A stretch of DNA of 23,026 nt, from contig NW_005434467.1 in assembly GCF_000315625.1 (NCBI RefSeq), positions 4,539 through 27,564 on the forward strand, written 5' to 3'. Every line of letters begins with the position of its first letter. Within the stretch, counting starts at the first letter, position 1. Shown piece after piece: positions 6,150 to 18,100 of this stretch. The notes under the pieces were generated by a model. That model saw only the letters and a program-made list of their open reading frames with translations, searched no databases and was not told where the DNA came from. The position numbers and the translations under genes are program-made. Source of the stretch: Guillardia theta CCMP2712. Taxonomy: Eukaryota; Cryptophyceae; Pyrenomonadales; Geminigeraceae.

Positions 6150-9100
6150 GCTGTCGTCTTACAGTCTGGAGTGAAGTACACAGTCGCTGAGACGGCCCAG
6201 CTTCAGATGGAAGGAGGCACGTCGGACCTGAAAGCGACAGACCTCAAGATCTACTGGGGGTCGCTGGGAGCTTGGAGCGAAGGGAATGACATTCTTGCAT
6301 CGGATACCGTCATTGAAGTTTATCTCCCGCGCTTTTCAGGAGGATCGAACCTCTTCGGCGCATACAGATCTGGCAGCGCAGAGACAAGCGTCATGTGGAT
6401 GAAGCAAGGTCAAGTCGTCACCATATCCGAGAGCGTGTCCAAGCCATGGGCAGCAGGTCTCCCTGTGTCAAGCCAGTCTTCGCTCGAGGCTGGTCCGGGG
6501 GTGGGAGGATGCTTTGGGATCACCCAGGACCTTTCGTCGAACGCTTTCGATCTCAAGCAGCTCCAAGCAAACTCCTTCTCCATGTGTCATTGGGACTCAC
6601 AGAAAGAGACGCTCCGTCTCCTCATGTCCTCATCGCAGCCCATCACAGGCGTGTACATCAGCAAGGTTTCCTTGTATCAGAACTATGACGTTCACGGCAA
6701 GCAGAACGGGCTGGGCCCTCTGCCGCCCATTGGAGGGATAGACGAGCACTGGTATCAGCTAGCGAATGTGGCCGTGTATCAGGCATCTGGATCTTCACGA
6801 GGCTGTGCGGTGAAGGCGATCAGTGACTTTCCGTCGACGCCTTGCACTAGCGATCTCTTGGTGTATCAAGTTCCCTTCGACCAGTATCGCTCAGTGAGGT
6901 TCGGTACGGACCTGCCTCCCATCCCTACAAGAATTGGAGCAGGAGCCGTCGGCACCGTAGCTCCTCCAGCCTTCGTCTATGCGGCAGCGTCAGGCAACAA
7001 TGATGGGCCCAATCAAGCTGTCTGCATCACCGTCACTCTGATCAGCTCGGCCACCCTCTTCTCGGCTGGCGTCAATCCCACCACCATCACTCTCACCGGA
7101 CTGACGGGAGCCTCGACCACCAGTCAGCCCGTGCGGCTCTTTCAGAACAAGTGTCAATGCCAAGGCTCAAGCCCGGTGCAGGACTTGATGCCTGCGAGGT
7201 TTCGAACGTCCACCACCGCCAACACCGTCGGGTCAGCAGACTTCAAGGCTGACGGGACCCTGACCTTTCAGCTCATACCCGGGCATTACATCCAAGCTGG
7301 AGAGGTGCTGACCTTGTCCTTCAGTCTTGTGACGGGTGCCAACCCTCAGTCGTCTCGAGACCTCAAAGTGTCAATGTCCGGGCAGGCGTGTCTGACCAAT
7401 GACTTCTGTACGTTACCCAAGTCTGTAGCGATCACGGTTGCGCCGACCTCGTTTGACTCGTCGTCGAGGATCTTGGAGGTGGTGGGCAAGAAGCTGAGGG
7501 TGTCGATGTTTCAAAGCTCAAGCGACCCTGGCTCACTGACCAACCTCTTTGTGACGCTCCGGCCCAACTTCAACGTCGAGGTAGGGTCGGTCATCAGCAT
7601 TCAGGGCCTCTGTGGCTCGCAGAGCAACTCAGCCTATGTCTCTCTAGTCAGCAACAGGCTCAACGGCGGGACGCCGCTGACCGACACATGTACTGGAAAC
7701 CCGACCGAGGTCGACCTCGCGGACTACTGGCCAGGCTCAAGGCTGGACTGGAGTGGCGGGGGACCTCTCAAGATCACTGTGGCGAGCAGCTTGAGTCTCG
7801 TCGCTCGCGGTACTTACGCTCTGTCATGGACTTGGCGGAACCTGGACTTGGCTCACCCGGCGTGCTCGATGACTGTCAGTATGCAGAAAGGAGGAGACGT
7901 GGTGAGCGCGGAGGCTGTGGAGAACATCGGCAACACATTCGGCACGGTGCTGAGTCCTGGGTTTATCAAGTACAAGATCAGACAATCGACTACCCGTCCT
8001 GACGTTGCCAACTACATCTGCGTGACGCTGAGAAGCAACTTTCGTGTTTCCACGCTCTCCAACACCCAAGGTCAGAACAACCTGGCCCAGATTACTATCT
8101 CAGGCCTACAGGGATCTCAAACGACAACAGCGCTGTTCGTGAAGGCTTGTCCGTCATACGACTGGAGCTTGATGCAGCTACAGCCCGAGTCTGATCCGCC
8201 AACAGCTCACTTCATCGACAAGATTACGGGAGGTACACTCCATCATACGACAAGCTGGTCGTCTGGATCAGCCGTCCTGACCGTCAACCAGGACGATGCT
8301 GCGAATCAGATGTATTACTCCATCCCTCAGCAGCAGGACATTGTGTTCGCTCTCAGGCTGAAGAACCCTAAGGTGTCCAACCCTTGTCAAGCAGTGACTA
8401 TGCGCTTCTCTGGTGTTGGCCCTGGCAACCGCTTGGTCACGCAAACGGTCAACATGGTGCAGAACCGTGTCGATAGAGCCCTCGAGGACGGCGAGACAGA
8501 TGGAGACGTGTGCGTGCTCAAGACGTACGATTACAGCTTCCTGACTCGAGTCATCGCCCAGTCAACCTCGGTCGTACAGGAGAAGAACGTCATTACTGTC
8601 ACCTTGAGGTCTAACATGGACCTGTTGAGCTCCGTCTACAGTCCTCAGATCACCATCTCTGGTCTCACAGGAGCAGACACAGCCGTGACGGCCTTGTCTG
8701 CTGCTGCCATCACAAACCAGTACTTCCCCAACATCCAGAAGTCGAGCTGGGATAAAGCACGAGGAGTGCTTGTAGTCACTCTTGCTCCAGGAGCTTGCCA
8801 GCTGCCTGTCAAGGGTCGACCGTCTAATTGCATGCATGCTGGCTGGACATATGCATGGAGTTACACCTTGACGAATGGCGTGACGGAGCAGGCCAGCCCT
8901 TCTGTCTCCGTGTCATGTCAGTTTGCTGAGAACAAGCTGTCGAGCCCACAGCTTATGGCGTCACCGATGCGCAAAGACTTGCACGCTCTCTACTTGACGA
9001 GGCAGCTGCTCAACAAGTATGACATCGGGCAGTTGAGTCCAGCTCCTGGAGCTGTCAACCCTGTTTGCATTACCTTGAGGCCCAGCAAGTCTATCAATGC

Positions 9101-12100
9101 GCCGACGACCTTCACTCTGACGGGCTTGGACATGTTCTCTTCCGGTACCAAAGTAGCCTTGTACGATCAGTATGGGGTATCGCCTCTTACCAGCGGGCTG
9201 TTCCAGACAGTTGGGGCTAGCCCGCAAGACAACTACGCGACGTATGACAAGTCAACGATACAGTTTCAGCTGGGCCCGTCAAAGTCGCTGCAGCAGAACT
9301 CCAAGTACAAGTTTTGTTTCCAGCTCACCAACGTCATGACAGGACAAGCGACCTGCCCTCAGGTCTCGCTGACAGTAGATTCACCGTCTGCACCTGCCGT
9401 GTACCGAGGAGCTCAGTCGTATCTCTGCAACAATGATGTGACCAGGAAGGTAGCCGGCTACACGTCTGAGCCGTCAGGGTGTGCGGGCTACATCTCAGAT
9501 CGCAAGTTCATATCGTCCAACATCAGGTCGGGATCGAATGTGACAGGCAGCACAGTCTGGTTGACGATGGAGCTACAGCCTAACTATCCTCTCGCCTCGG
9601 GTCAGACTATCACAGTCGGATCGTTCATCAGCATGAAGAACGCTGGATCATCGGACATCCCATGTGCAATAGCCAGGAACGGGCAGGTTGTAAATGCCGC
9701 TACCAACAAGCATCGTGCCAACGGGATAGCGCCTCCGGCTGTGTTCAACAGCGTATGCAAGTACCTCGACAACACGATACAGATCTCGTACACCGGGGCG
9801 TCAACGCAGTACTCATCTTCCGTCTACGACCCGTTCTACAACGTCAATGCTCGCCGGTCCAAGGGCCTGTACAAGGTGGAGGTCACAGCGGGAGGGTCAG
9901 GGTATCAGTCTGCCAGTGTCATCATATGCGACGTTACGCCTGGAGCTGAGTTCTGGACGAAGCCGACTTGCACAGCTGCTGGGGTAGTGTTTGCTGCCGG
10001 CAGCTCTGCCTCAGCAGCCGCGACCGTGATCTCCGGCACCGTCACGTCCATCAGCCTGACAGCGCCTGGCTCAGGCTACACGATGCGTCCTCAAGTCTTG
10101 ATCGTCGACTCCTCGGGCTCCGGGAGCGGCGCGCGAGCAGAAGCGTTCATCTACGATCGCTCCATCTACACAGTCCAGCTGCAGCTGGTCAACCAGGGCA
10201 CTGCCGCCAGCGCTCAAGCTCTGACGGTCAAGTCGGGCTCATCATTTGTGTCTGCGACTCTAGACAGTGGTTACGAGGTCCGAGCAAAGTCCAGCATGCA
10301 GCTCCAGGAGCAGTCCAGCAGAGATGTCGTGTTCACGGTCACTCCCGAGCATAACCTCTACGAAGGCGACATGCTCCTCGTCAACCTGCCTGCCTACGAC
10401 GTTGTCACGGGTCCCATCTTCGGCGTGACCTCGTCGCCCAACCCAGCCTTCACCACCTTCACCACGCAGCTGGAGTGGGAGCTCAATTACTACCAGGAGG
10501 ATCGCGCTCGAGCATACATCAGCAACGGCTGGGTGGCCGACGGGAACAGGCATCGGTCAGGAGACGGAGACGTGGACGGCTTGTTTGTGCTGTCGCGGGA
10601 TGACGATGGCTACAACAAGAACAAGGACCTCTGCTGGAGCCGCGTGTCCTGCCCGTGGGGCCTTCCGGACAGCGACATGACCTTCGCGGGTCCATCAAAG
10701 ACGCTGGTGCTGACCAAGGTGACCAACGGAGCCTCGTCGTCTCTAGGGTACACACAGGACATCTGCTACAGGAACACCAGCGTCAACCTCCTTCAACCGT
10801 CGGACTATGTCGGCATGCAGCTCAAGTGCCGTAACAACCAGCACACGGTGACAGCCGGCGGTCAGGTCACAAGCGTGCGAGTGCGGCACGGGGGCCTTGT
10901 GGTCATCAACGGGAGATACTCGGAGAGCTCGGGAGTATCAGGAGCCGCGCCGACGTTTGTGGCATCTGGCGCGACAGATCAGGCGACGGGGACGCTGCTC
11001 TACCAGGTGGTGGGAGTCCAGTACGTGTCAGGCAGCTCGTTGGCAGCAGGCGACATGATCGTCTTCGATTCTACCTACCAAGTCCTGCAGGCGAATGCTA
11101 CCATCTCTTCTCTCTACAGCACCAGCCCAGCTGTGCATGTCACTGCCCCCGGGCTGTACTCCGGATATCCTTATGCGACCGTGTCTGGGAAGAACACCCA
11201 GCTGCGAGTGCTTGTCTCTGTGGCGAGTGCCAGCCTGACGTCTCAAGGCAGCGGATACACGTCCATCCCCACCATCACCACCTCGCTCAAGCCAAGTGTC
11301 GGCCTGCCCTCGACAGTGCAGCAACTTGAGCTTCCAGTGTTTGACGTCTCCTTGACCAACGTGACGAGCACCGTTGTCACCCAGTCTATCCTCGACTACA
11401 ACCCAGCTAGACAGTGCTTCGTGGTGGCTGAAGAGTTTCCGACTTCCTTCTTGAGCGACTGTCAGGTCGTGCCCAAGGAGCAGGTCGGTCGGTACACCGG
11501 CATGACAGCGATGATCGGGTCCAGCGAGTACGTCATCAAGCAGGGAGCAGGCGGCGTCTACTGGGTGGCAGACCTCAAGGGCAACAAGCCTAGAAGCATC
11601 GACCTGGCCAACAAGCCCTACACCATCTACACGCAGCTGCAGCTGCAGGTGGCGAAGGGCAAGTGGATCCGACAGGGCGAGAGCGTCAGCATCAGCATCC
11701 CCAGCTACCGGTTCAAGTCGGTCCCTAGCAACCCCAACGCGTTCGTCACTCCCTCTACAGATGACGCCTCCAAGACCATCCGAGAGAGGACGAGGTTTCA
11801 GTTTGCGACGCCCATCAGCTTTCGCAACGTCCGGCTAGCGGGCGCTGCTGCTTCGCGGATGCTTGTGCTCGGCGGTGCCATGTCGTCAGGCGACACCTGC
11901 ACCATCCAGGGAAGTGACATCGAGAGACCCCAGGCGTCCGACGGGGTGACGGTCAACCATGCTGAAACCATGACAAGCGTCGGAGGGAGCGTGCCTGTGT
12001 TTGCTCCTCCTTCTACTTGGGGCTCGGGCTATCTCCGACCCGGGAGGTTCTACGGCACCTGTGCCTCTGGCAGGCGCTTGTCGGGCGTGTTCATGCTCGA

Positions 12101-15100
12101 GGGGCAGCGGACTGGCATCGAGCGGATCGAGATCGTGACTCCAGGAACAAGCTGCAGCGCTAACGTCCAGGTCACCATCTCAAGTCCCGACAAGGACGGG
12201 GTGACTGATGGGCTGACCAACACCCCGGTCTGTCCGTCCGACAGCTCTCTATGCTCTCAGGCTACTGCAGTCGCGACTGTCAGCGGAGGGTCCATCACCA
12301 GCATCTCCCTCACCAGCGCGGGGAGTGGGTACTTCTTCCCGCCTACCGTGACGCTTACGAACCCCAGCTCCAACACGCCTTGTGACGCCTTTGCCATCGC
12401 GCACTTGTCTCACAACTTCACCTCTCGTCTGCGGGTGACAGCTGACTCCAACCTGATGATGTACCACCCCCAGCGAGATCACTTCGACTCCCTTACTGGC
12501 CTGCACTCGACCGTCTTCCCCGCGGTCGCTCTCTACAAGCGATACGATGCGAGGAAGTCCAACGCTGAGGTCGGAACAGGATACGTGGCGGCGATAGTCG
12601 TGACGTCTCTACCGCCGTCGTCTTGCACAGGACACATCACCATCGAGCCTCCGCCCTCAGGCAGGACCGCGAGGGCTAAAACAGCTGCCAACGGCGGCGT
12701 CACCTCGATCGAGGTCATCGACGGAGGGTCCGGGTACGAGTATCCGCCAGCTGTGACCCTGCCGTGCACAGACGGCAGCGCCCGGGCGATCCTAGGCTTC
12801 GCGACCTCAGACGTTCACATGGCCGGCTCGAGAGCCTCCTCCTACACTGGCATGCAGTTGGCGCTGCTGACGTCATCGTCGAAGGCTCCCGCCTTCCGCT
12901 CTACCATGGACTCGCCGGTGGTGGTCGGCTTCAACAAGGCTTGCAGCACTGCAGTCACGCAGACGATGCTGAGGGCAGGCGGCTCGTGGAACAGCTCTCG
13001 AGTCACAGCAGTGACGGTCCCGCAGCAGGGGGTGTCGGGGTTTGCGTTCGGGTTCACAAACGTGAAGATAAGCCCGTCAGCTATCAACGCCAACGGTCTG
13101 GTCGACGCTCATGCCGACGCCTTGGCGGTCCCCACCTGGTCCTTTCCTGTGTCGGGGTCGAGGCTTGTCAGCGGGGAGCTTGGGGTAGTGCACTACAACG
13201 GGCCTACGACCGTGAGTAATCTCTTCAGCTGCGATGAGTCGGTGCTGGTGTTCAGCTCTCCGCAGCGGCCAGGAGGGCAGGTGCTCAAGATCAAAGTCTC
13301 TCAAGCTGCGGGCGCGAGCCTTCCCAGCTACGAGATCGTACAGCAGGGTCAAGGGTACGCCAACATCCCCATCGTTGTCGACATGGAGTTTAGCGTCGGA
13401 GGGGCGGTCAAGAGCTACCGACAAGACTTTGCGGACCTGAGCAGCAGCCAGCAGACGCTCTGCAAGCCTTCCTTCTTCTCGCTCAACACGGCGTATCAGG
13501 GCACCAACGTCTACTCGGGCTTCGTCATAGCCTCAGGCACTTCAGCACAGCAGACAGGCCTGACTCTCGACGGAGCTCTCATCACCCACGAGGGATACGG
13601 ATACCAGAGCTCGGGCTCCGGACCCATCGCGACCTTCAGCTGCAGCGGATGCTCCAGCAGCGCCTGTGCTGACAAGAGCGCCAACTCCATCGCCAACCAG
13701 GTGTGCACTGCCTCAGAGCTTCAGGTGGAGGCGACGGTGAGCGGAGAGTGCTCGGGCTCGTGCGAGCAGTCGGTAGCGACCAGCGCCTTCTTCTCGCCCA
13801 GCAACCGCAACGGGCTGCAAGTCTGCTCGCCGGCGGACGGAGCGGCAGGAGACTACAGGACGCGCAAGACGCTGCAGATGCGCGTGTCGAGCGGGCCGTC
13901 GGCGTACTCCTCCAGCAACGTCTACACGGCAAGACGCAGCCAGGGCTTCCAAGGCCCGCGAGGCTCCTTGATCTTCAAGATCACAGCTAACGAGGCGTTC
14001 GCGTCCGCCTCGCTCTGTCAGCCCCCGCGCGTCCTCGTGGAGCCTCCCCCCTCAGGCGGAGTGCAGGCAGAGGTCTTGCTCGACTACATCGACACCAGCT
14101 CGGACCCCTACACCAACGGCCCGTCTGCGAGCTCGACAGCAGCCAGCAAGGGCTTCGCTGCCGACGCTGCTCCCTACCAGTATGTGCTCAAAGTCATCAA
14201 CGCAGGGTCCGGCTACTTGACCGCTCCGTGCATGAACGTCGTCGCTCTGCCCGGGTTGCTGCCGGCGTGCCCAGCTCCCACTCTTGGCGCTTACCCGAGA
14301 AGTGGGATGGTCGCGTCTCGGGTCGAGCTCGTGAGGAACATCTCGCTGCCAGAGCTCAACCAGGGCGCCGCAAACGTCCAGCCGACTTGCAGCAGCGGGT
14401 CGTTTGTTGTCAAGTCTCTCTGCCCGGGCTCCAACCCCTGCACAAGCGCCTACTCGCAAGCAGAGCTCAACCCGCTGCCTTCCTGCTCAGGCTCCTCGCA
14501 GTGCAGCGCATGTGCTACGTTCCCTTGCCCCGCCCGCACCTGCGCGGCAGACAACTGTCCCTCCTACCTGTCGACAGTCCTTGATGCCTCGCTCTCGAGC
14601 GTGGTCGCTGATGAGGCGCTGGCAGCCATCGGGTGGGATGCTCGGACCCACCAGCCAGTCCTGCTCAACGCGGGCTTCGGCTTCTCTCCCAGCACGCCTA
14701 ACCCGCTGAGGCTCGAGTTTCCTTCGGACGCAGGACAAGCGTATCCGTGCGCGGAGATTCTACTCTACTTCACCGACAGCCCCAGCTCAGACGCCCTTCA
14801 GCCGGGCCCTCTCTACTGGCCGGGCGACTTGTCCTTCGATCAGAGCTCTGTCCGAAACCTGGCGGGCCAGGTGACCGGAGTGGACTATCTGCTCAGACCC
14901 GGCTTCATCAACGCAGTCTACGGCTCGTTCAGCAACTTCCCTGTCACGACTCTTGTGGCTCTCAGAGACCAGGCGGCTCGTCGGCTCCTGCAGACCTCCA
15001 GGTCGGCTGTGCTGGAGGTGCAGTCAGTGTCGGGCTTCAAGGTCGGCGACTACATCCGGCTTGTGGATGAAGTCCTCATCGTGGACGCGATCAGCGTCCA

Positions 15101-18100
15101 GCAGAGCACTCTCACGGTCACTCGAGGGGCGCTGAACTCCAGCATAGCCTCGACCTTCGCCGCAGGCACCGTTGTCAGGACCTTCAACCCGGGCTCCGTG
15201 CTGCTCAAGAGCGTCGCAAGGGACGCGACCAGCATTGAGGTGTCAAACGCCGCCAAGTTCACGTCGGGCAGATACATCCAGGTAGAGAAGGAGGTCATGT
15301 ACGTCACTGCCGTAGGAGCCTCGTCGTTGACTGTCCTTCGAGCACAAGAGGGGACGATCGCAGCCAGTCATGCCGCGTTCAAGGCGGTGGGGAACGTGCG
15401 ACCCTCGCATAATTATCCGATCGTGCTGCAGGAAGCCGTGACGGCGAGTCAAACCTTCTTGACTGTATCGGACGCGAGCCTGTTGTTTGCGGGGGCCTTC
15501 ATCCAGGTGCTGGACGAGATCATGAGAGTCACTTCGATATCCGGCGACAAACTTACCGTCCAGCGAGCGCAGGCAGGAACATCTGCGTCATCGCACCCGA
15601 CGGTAGTGCTGGTAAAGCTGACAACTGAGGCGAGCCTGGGGCGTTCAATCTACAGGTCAAACATGGTACTGTTGACTACGATCAAATCTAGCGACACTGT
15701 CCTACGTTTGATGGACCCAGTCAAAGACACGCAGTCATCAGGCTTTCAGCCAGGCGACTATCTGCTGATCTATCACTATGCCTATGAGTACTGCATCGAG
15801 GATTCTTGTGCTCGACGGGCGGGATTTACCTCACCTAGTTATGAGGCGATGTTGGTATTGAGCGCTGAGACTTCTACTGTATCGGGGTATCTCTACCAGA
15901 ACCTGACGGTCCAAAGAGCTCAGTTTGGATCATCTGCTCAAGAGTTCTTCCAAGGGATCTCAGTGAACTATCTATTCAGCCCACGTGTCCTTGAGCAGTC
16001 AATCGATAAGACGGCAACCAACGCAAACTTCTCAAACACTTACGGACTGCAAGCCGGAGATCTTCTGTGGGCTCTGACAGGTGTAAAAGCCCATGAAGGG
16101 GGCAATTTGGGGTACATAGAAGTGATGGAGTATCAGTCGGACGGCAGTGTGCGTCGAGAAATGATCCCTGAATGCACGATATATCAGATTCCCTTCTCGC
16201 TTTCGCAGGCTACCAGCGTGTCAGCGGGTGCGCTTGTGCAGACAATAGCGAAGCCTGCCTACTTCAACCCTCCATACATTATCGATTCCGATGATACATG
16301 GGTAACAATGTCGAGGACATCCGACTTTGCAGTTGGAGACATCGTGAGCGATGGCTCTTCAGCTCTCGAAGTGACAGCTATCAACACTGCAGACAGCAAA
16401 ATCACATTAAAAAGATTGTTTGATGAAGATCAAGATCCTCCTTACACAGGGTACCTTGTGAAGATTGAGGGTCTGAGGCTCCTCAACTCAACTCTTGACA
16501 CAGACGTTATGGACCCTTCTGACTCTGCTACCTTCAGCATCTCCTTGCACACTCTAGTCTCAGACTTCTACTCCCCGGGTGACTTCGTGTGGATATGCGA
16601 CGGGTCTAGAGGCTTGTTTCGAGTACAAGCTGTCGGAGATTACTCCATGGACGTTACTCCATACAGTATTATTCAAGGAATATCATTCTCAAAAGACAAA
16701 GCAGTATTGTTCAAGTACGAGAGATTTGACGTTCTGAACGGTGACGCGTTATCCCCCGGTGACAGCGTCATGTTCACGTGGGGTTATGTCATATTCAAGT
16801 TGTTTGCTTCTGTCGATCTGTTAAACACGGGTGGCACAGCACAAGTCATCTCATCCTCTGCGAACGAAGTCCGCCTCACCTTCACCTCAGGAGGATATGG
16901 CCCAGACCATACTATTGCATGGTTTTATGACGTACATTTCACCCATCAGCTGCTGCCGATCTCCAAGAAGAGCTTCGCCACGTCCAAGCTTGCTCTAGAC
17001 ATTGACTCGACCGTAACGCGCGTCATCCTCTTCGACGCCTCCGGGTTCCTAGCCGGCGACAGCATCGTCATCGACGATGAGATCATGACCATAGACAACC
17101 TCAACGGCAACCTCCTCCATGTCTCTCGAGCTCAAGCAGGCACCGCTGCTGCCCCTCACAAGCTCGCTGCATCAGTCGCATGGACCGCTCCCATAGCCAA
17201 GACGTCCTCGCCAGTGTCTGCCGTAACTCCTATGACTCGGCGCGACCAGCACCTGAGATACATTGCCCAGCAGGGCTCCATCGCCCTTCCCAGCTCGATC
17301 TTGCAGGCCTCCAGCAGCTACCAAGACGTCTGGGCACAGCTCGACGAGGAGATCATCATGATCCGACAGCCCGCCTCAGGTGTCGTCCCCGAGGATGATC
17401 GCGGGCTGAGAGGAACGTCGGCGGCTGCTCACGTGACCAACACGCCCTACAACATCCCCAACGCGGTCTTCTCCTGGCAGCTCAACGTCAGGTCAAGTCT
17501 GCTGGGCTTGTCGGGCTTCTCAGCTCTGCCTGTGTACAGCATGAACGCTGCTGGAGTGATCGCAGTGTCAGGAGTCCACGTGCTGTCGGGAGGAGCCGGA
17601 GTGACAAGCCAGCCATCCTTCCAGCTGAGCCTCAACAGGTTCATCGACAGCGACGCCCAAGGGCAGGCGGTCGGAGGAGCGACTTACTCCTACCGCCCTC
17701 TGATCCAGCAGACTTACCTCGGGGTCGACCTGACAAACAAGTTCACCAAGAGACTCATCAGGCCAACTGTGACCTACCCCGTGACGTACCAGCCTTGGAG
17801 GTTCCCAGCAGACCCTCTCCACTTCCAGGACAGGATGGACGGGTATGACCCGAGCTCAGACAGCTCACTGCTGTCTCCTACCAACGGTTCCAACGCCATC
17901 AACGCCAGCTCTCCGATCCCTCACGAGCCAGGCTCGCCCGTGTTCGTGCTCGACTCCTTCGGTCAGATGCTCGGCGATCAGGCTGTACCCCAGCAGAGCC
18001 TGTCGGTGTCAGACGGCAGCGCGTACTCCTACTCCATCACCAGCAGACCGTCCGTGCTGGACTCTACCTGGAGCAGCCCGGCCCTGCTCATCGTGTCGAC

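Noticed and set aside
7688-8002. Other-frame ORFs inside the giant gene, such as this 104-residue one and the 151-residue one at 12764-13219
   Set aside because: They lie in shifted frames of GC-rich coding DNA with arginine-rich low-quality translations. The main frame carries coherent repeats throughout.
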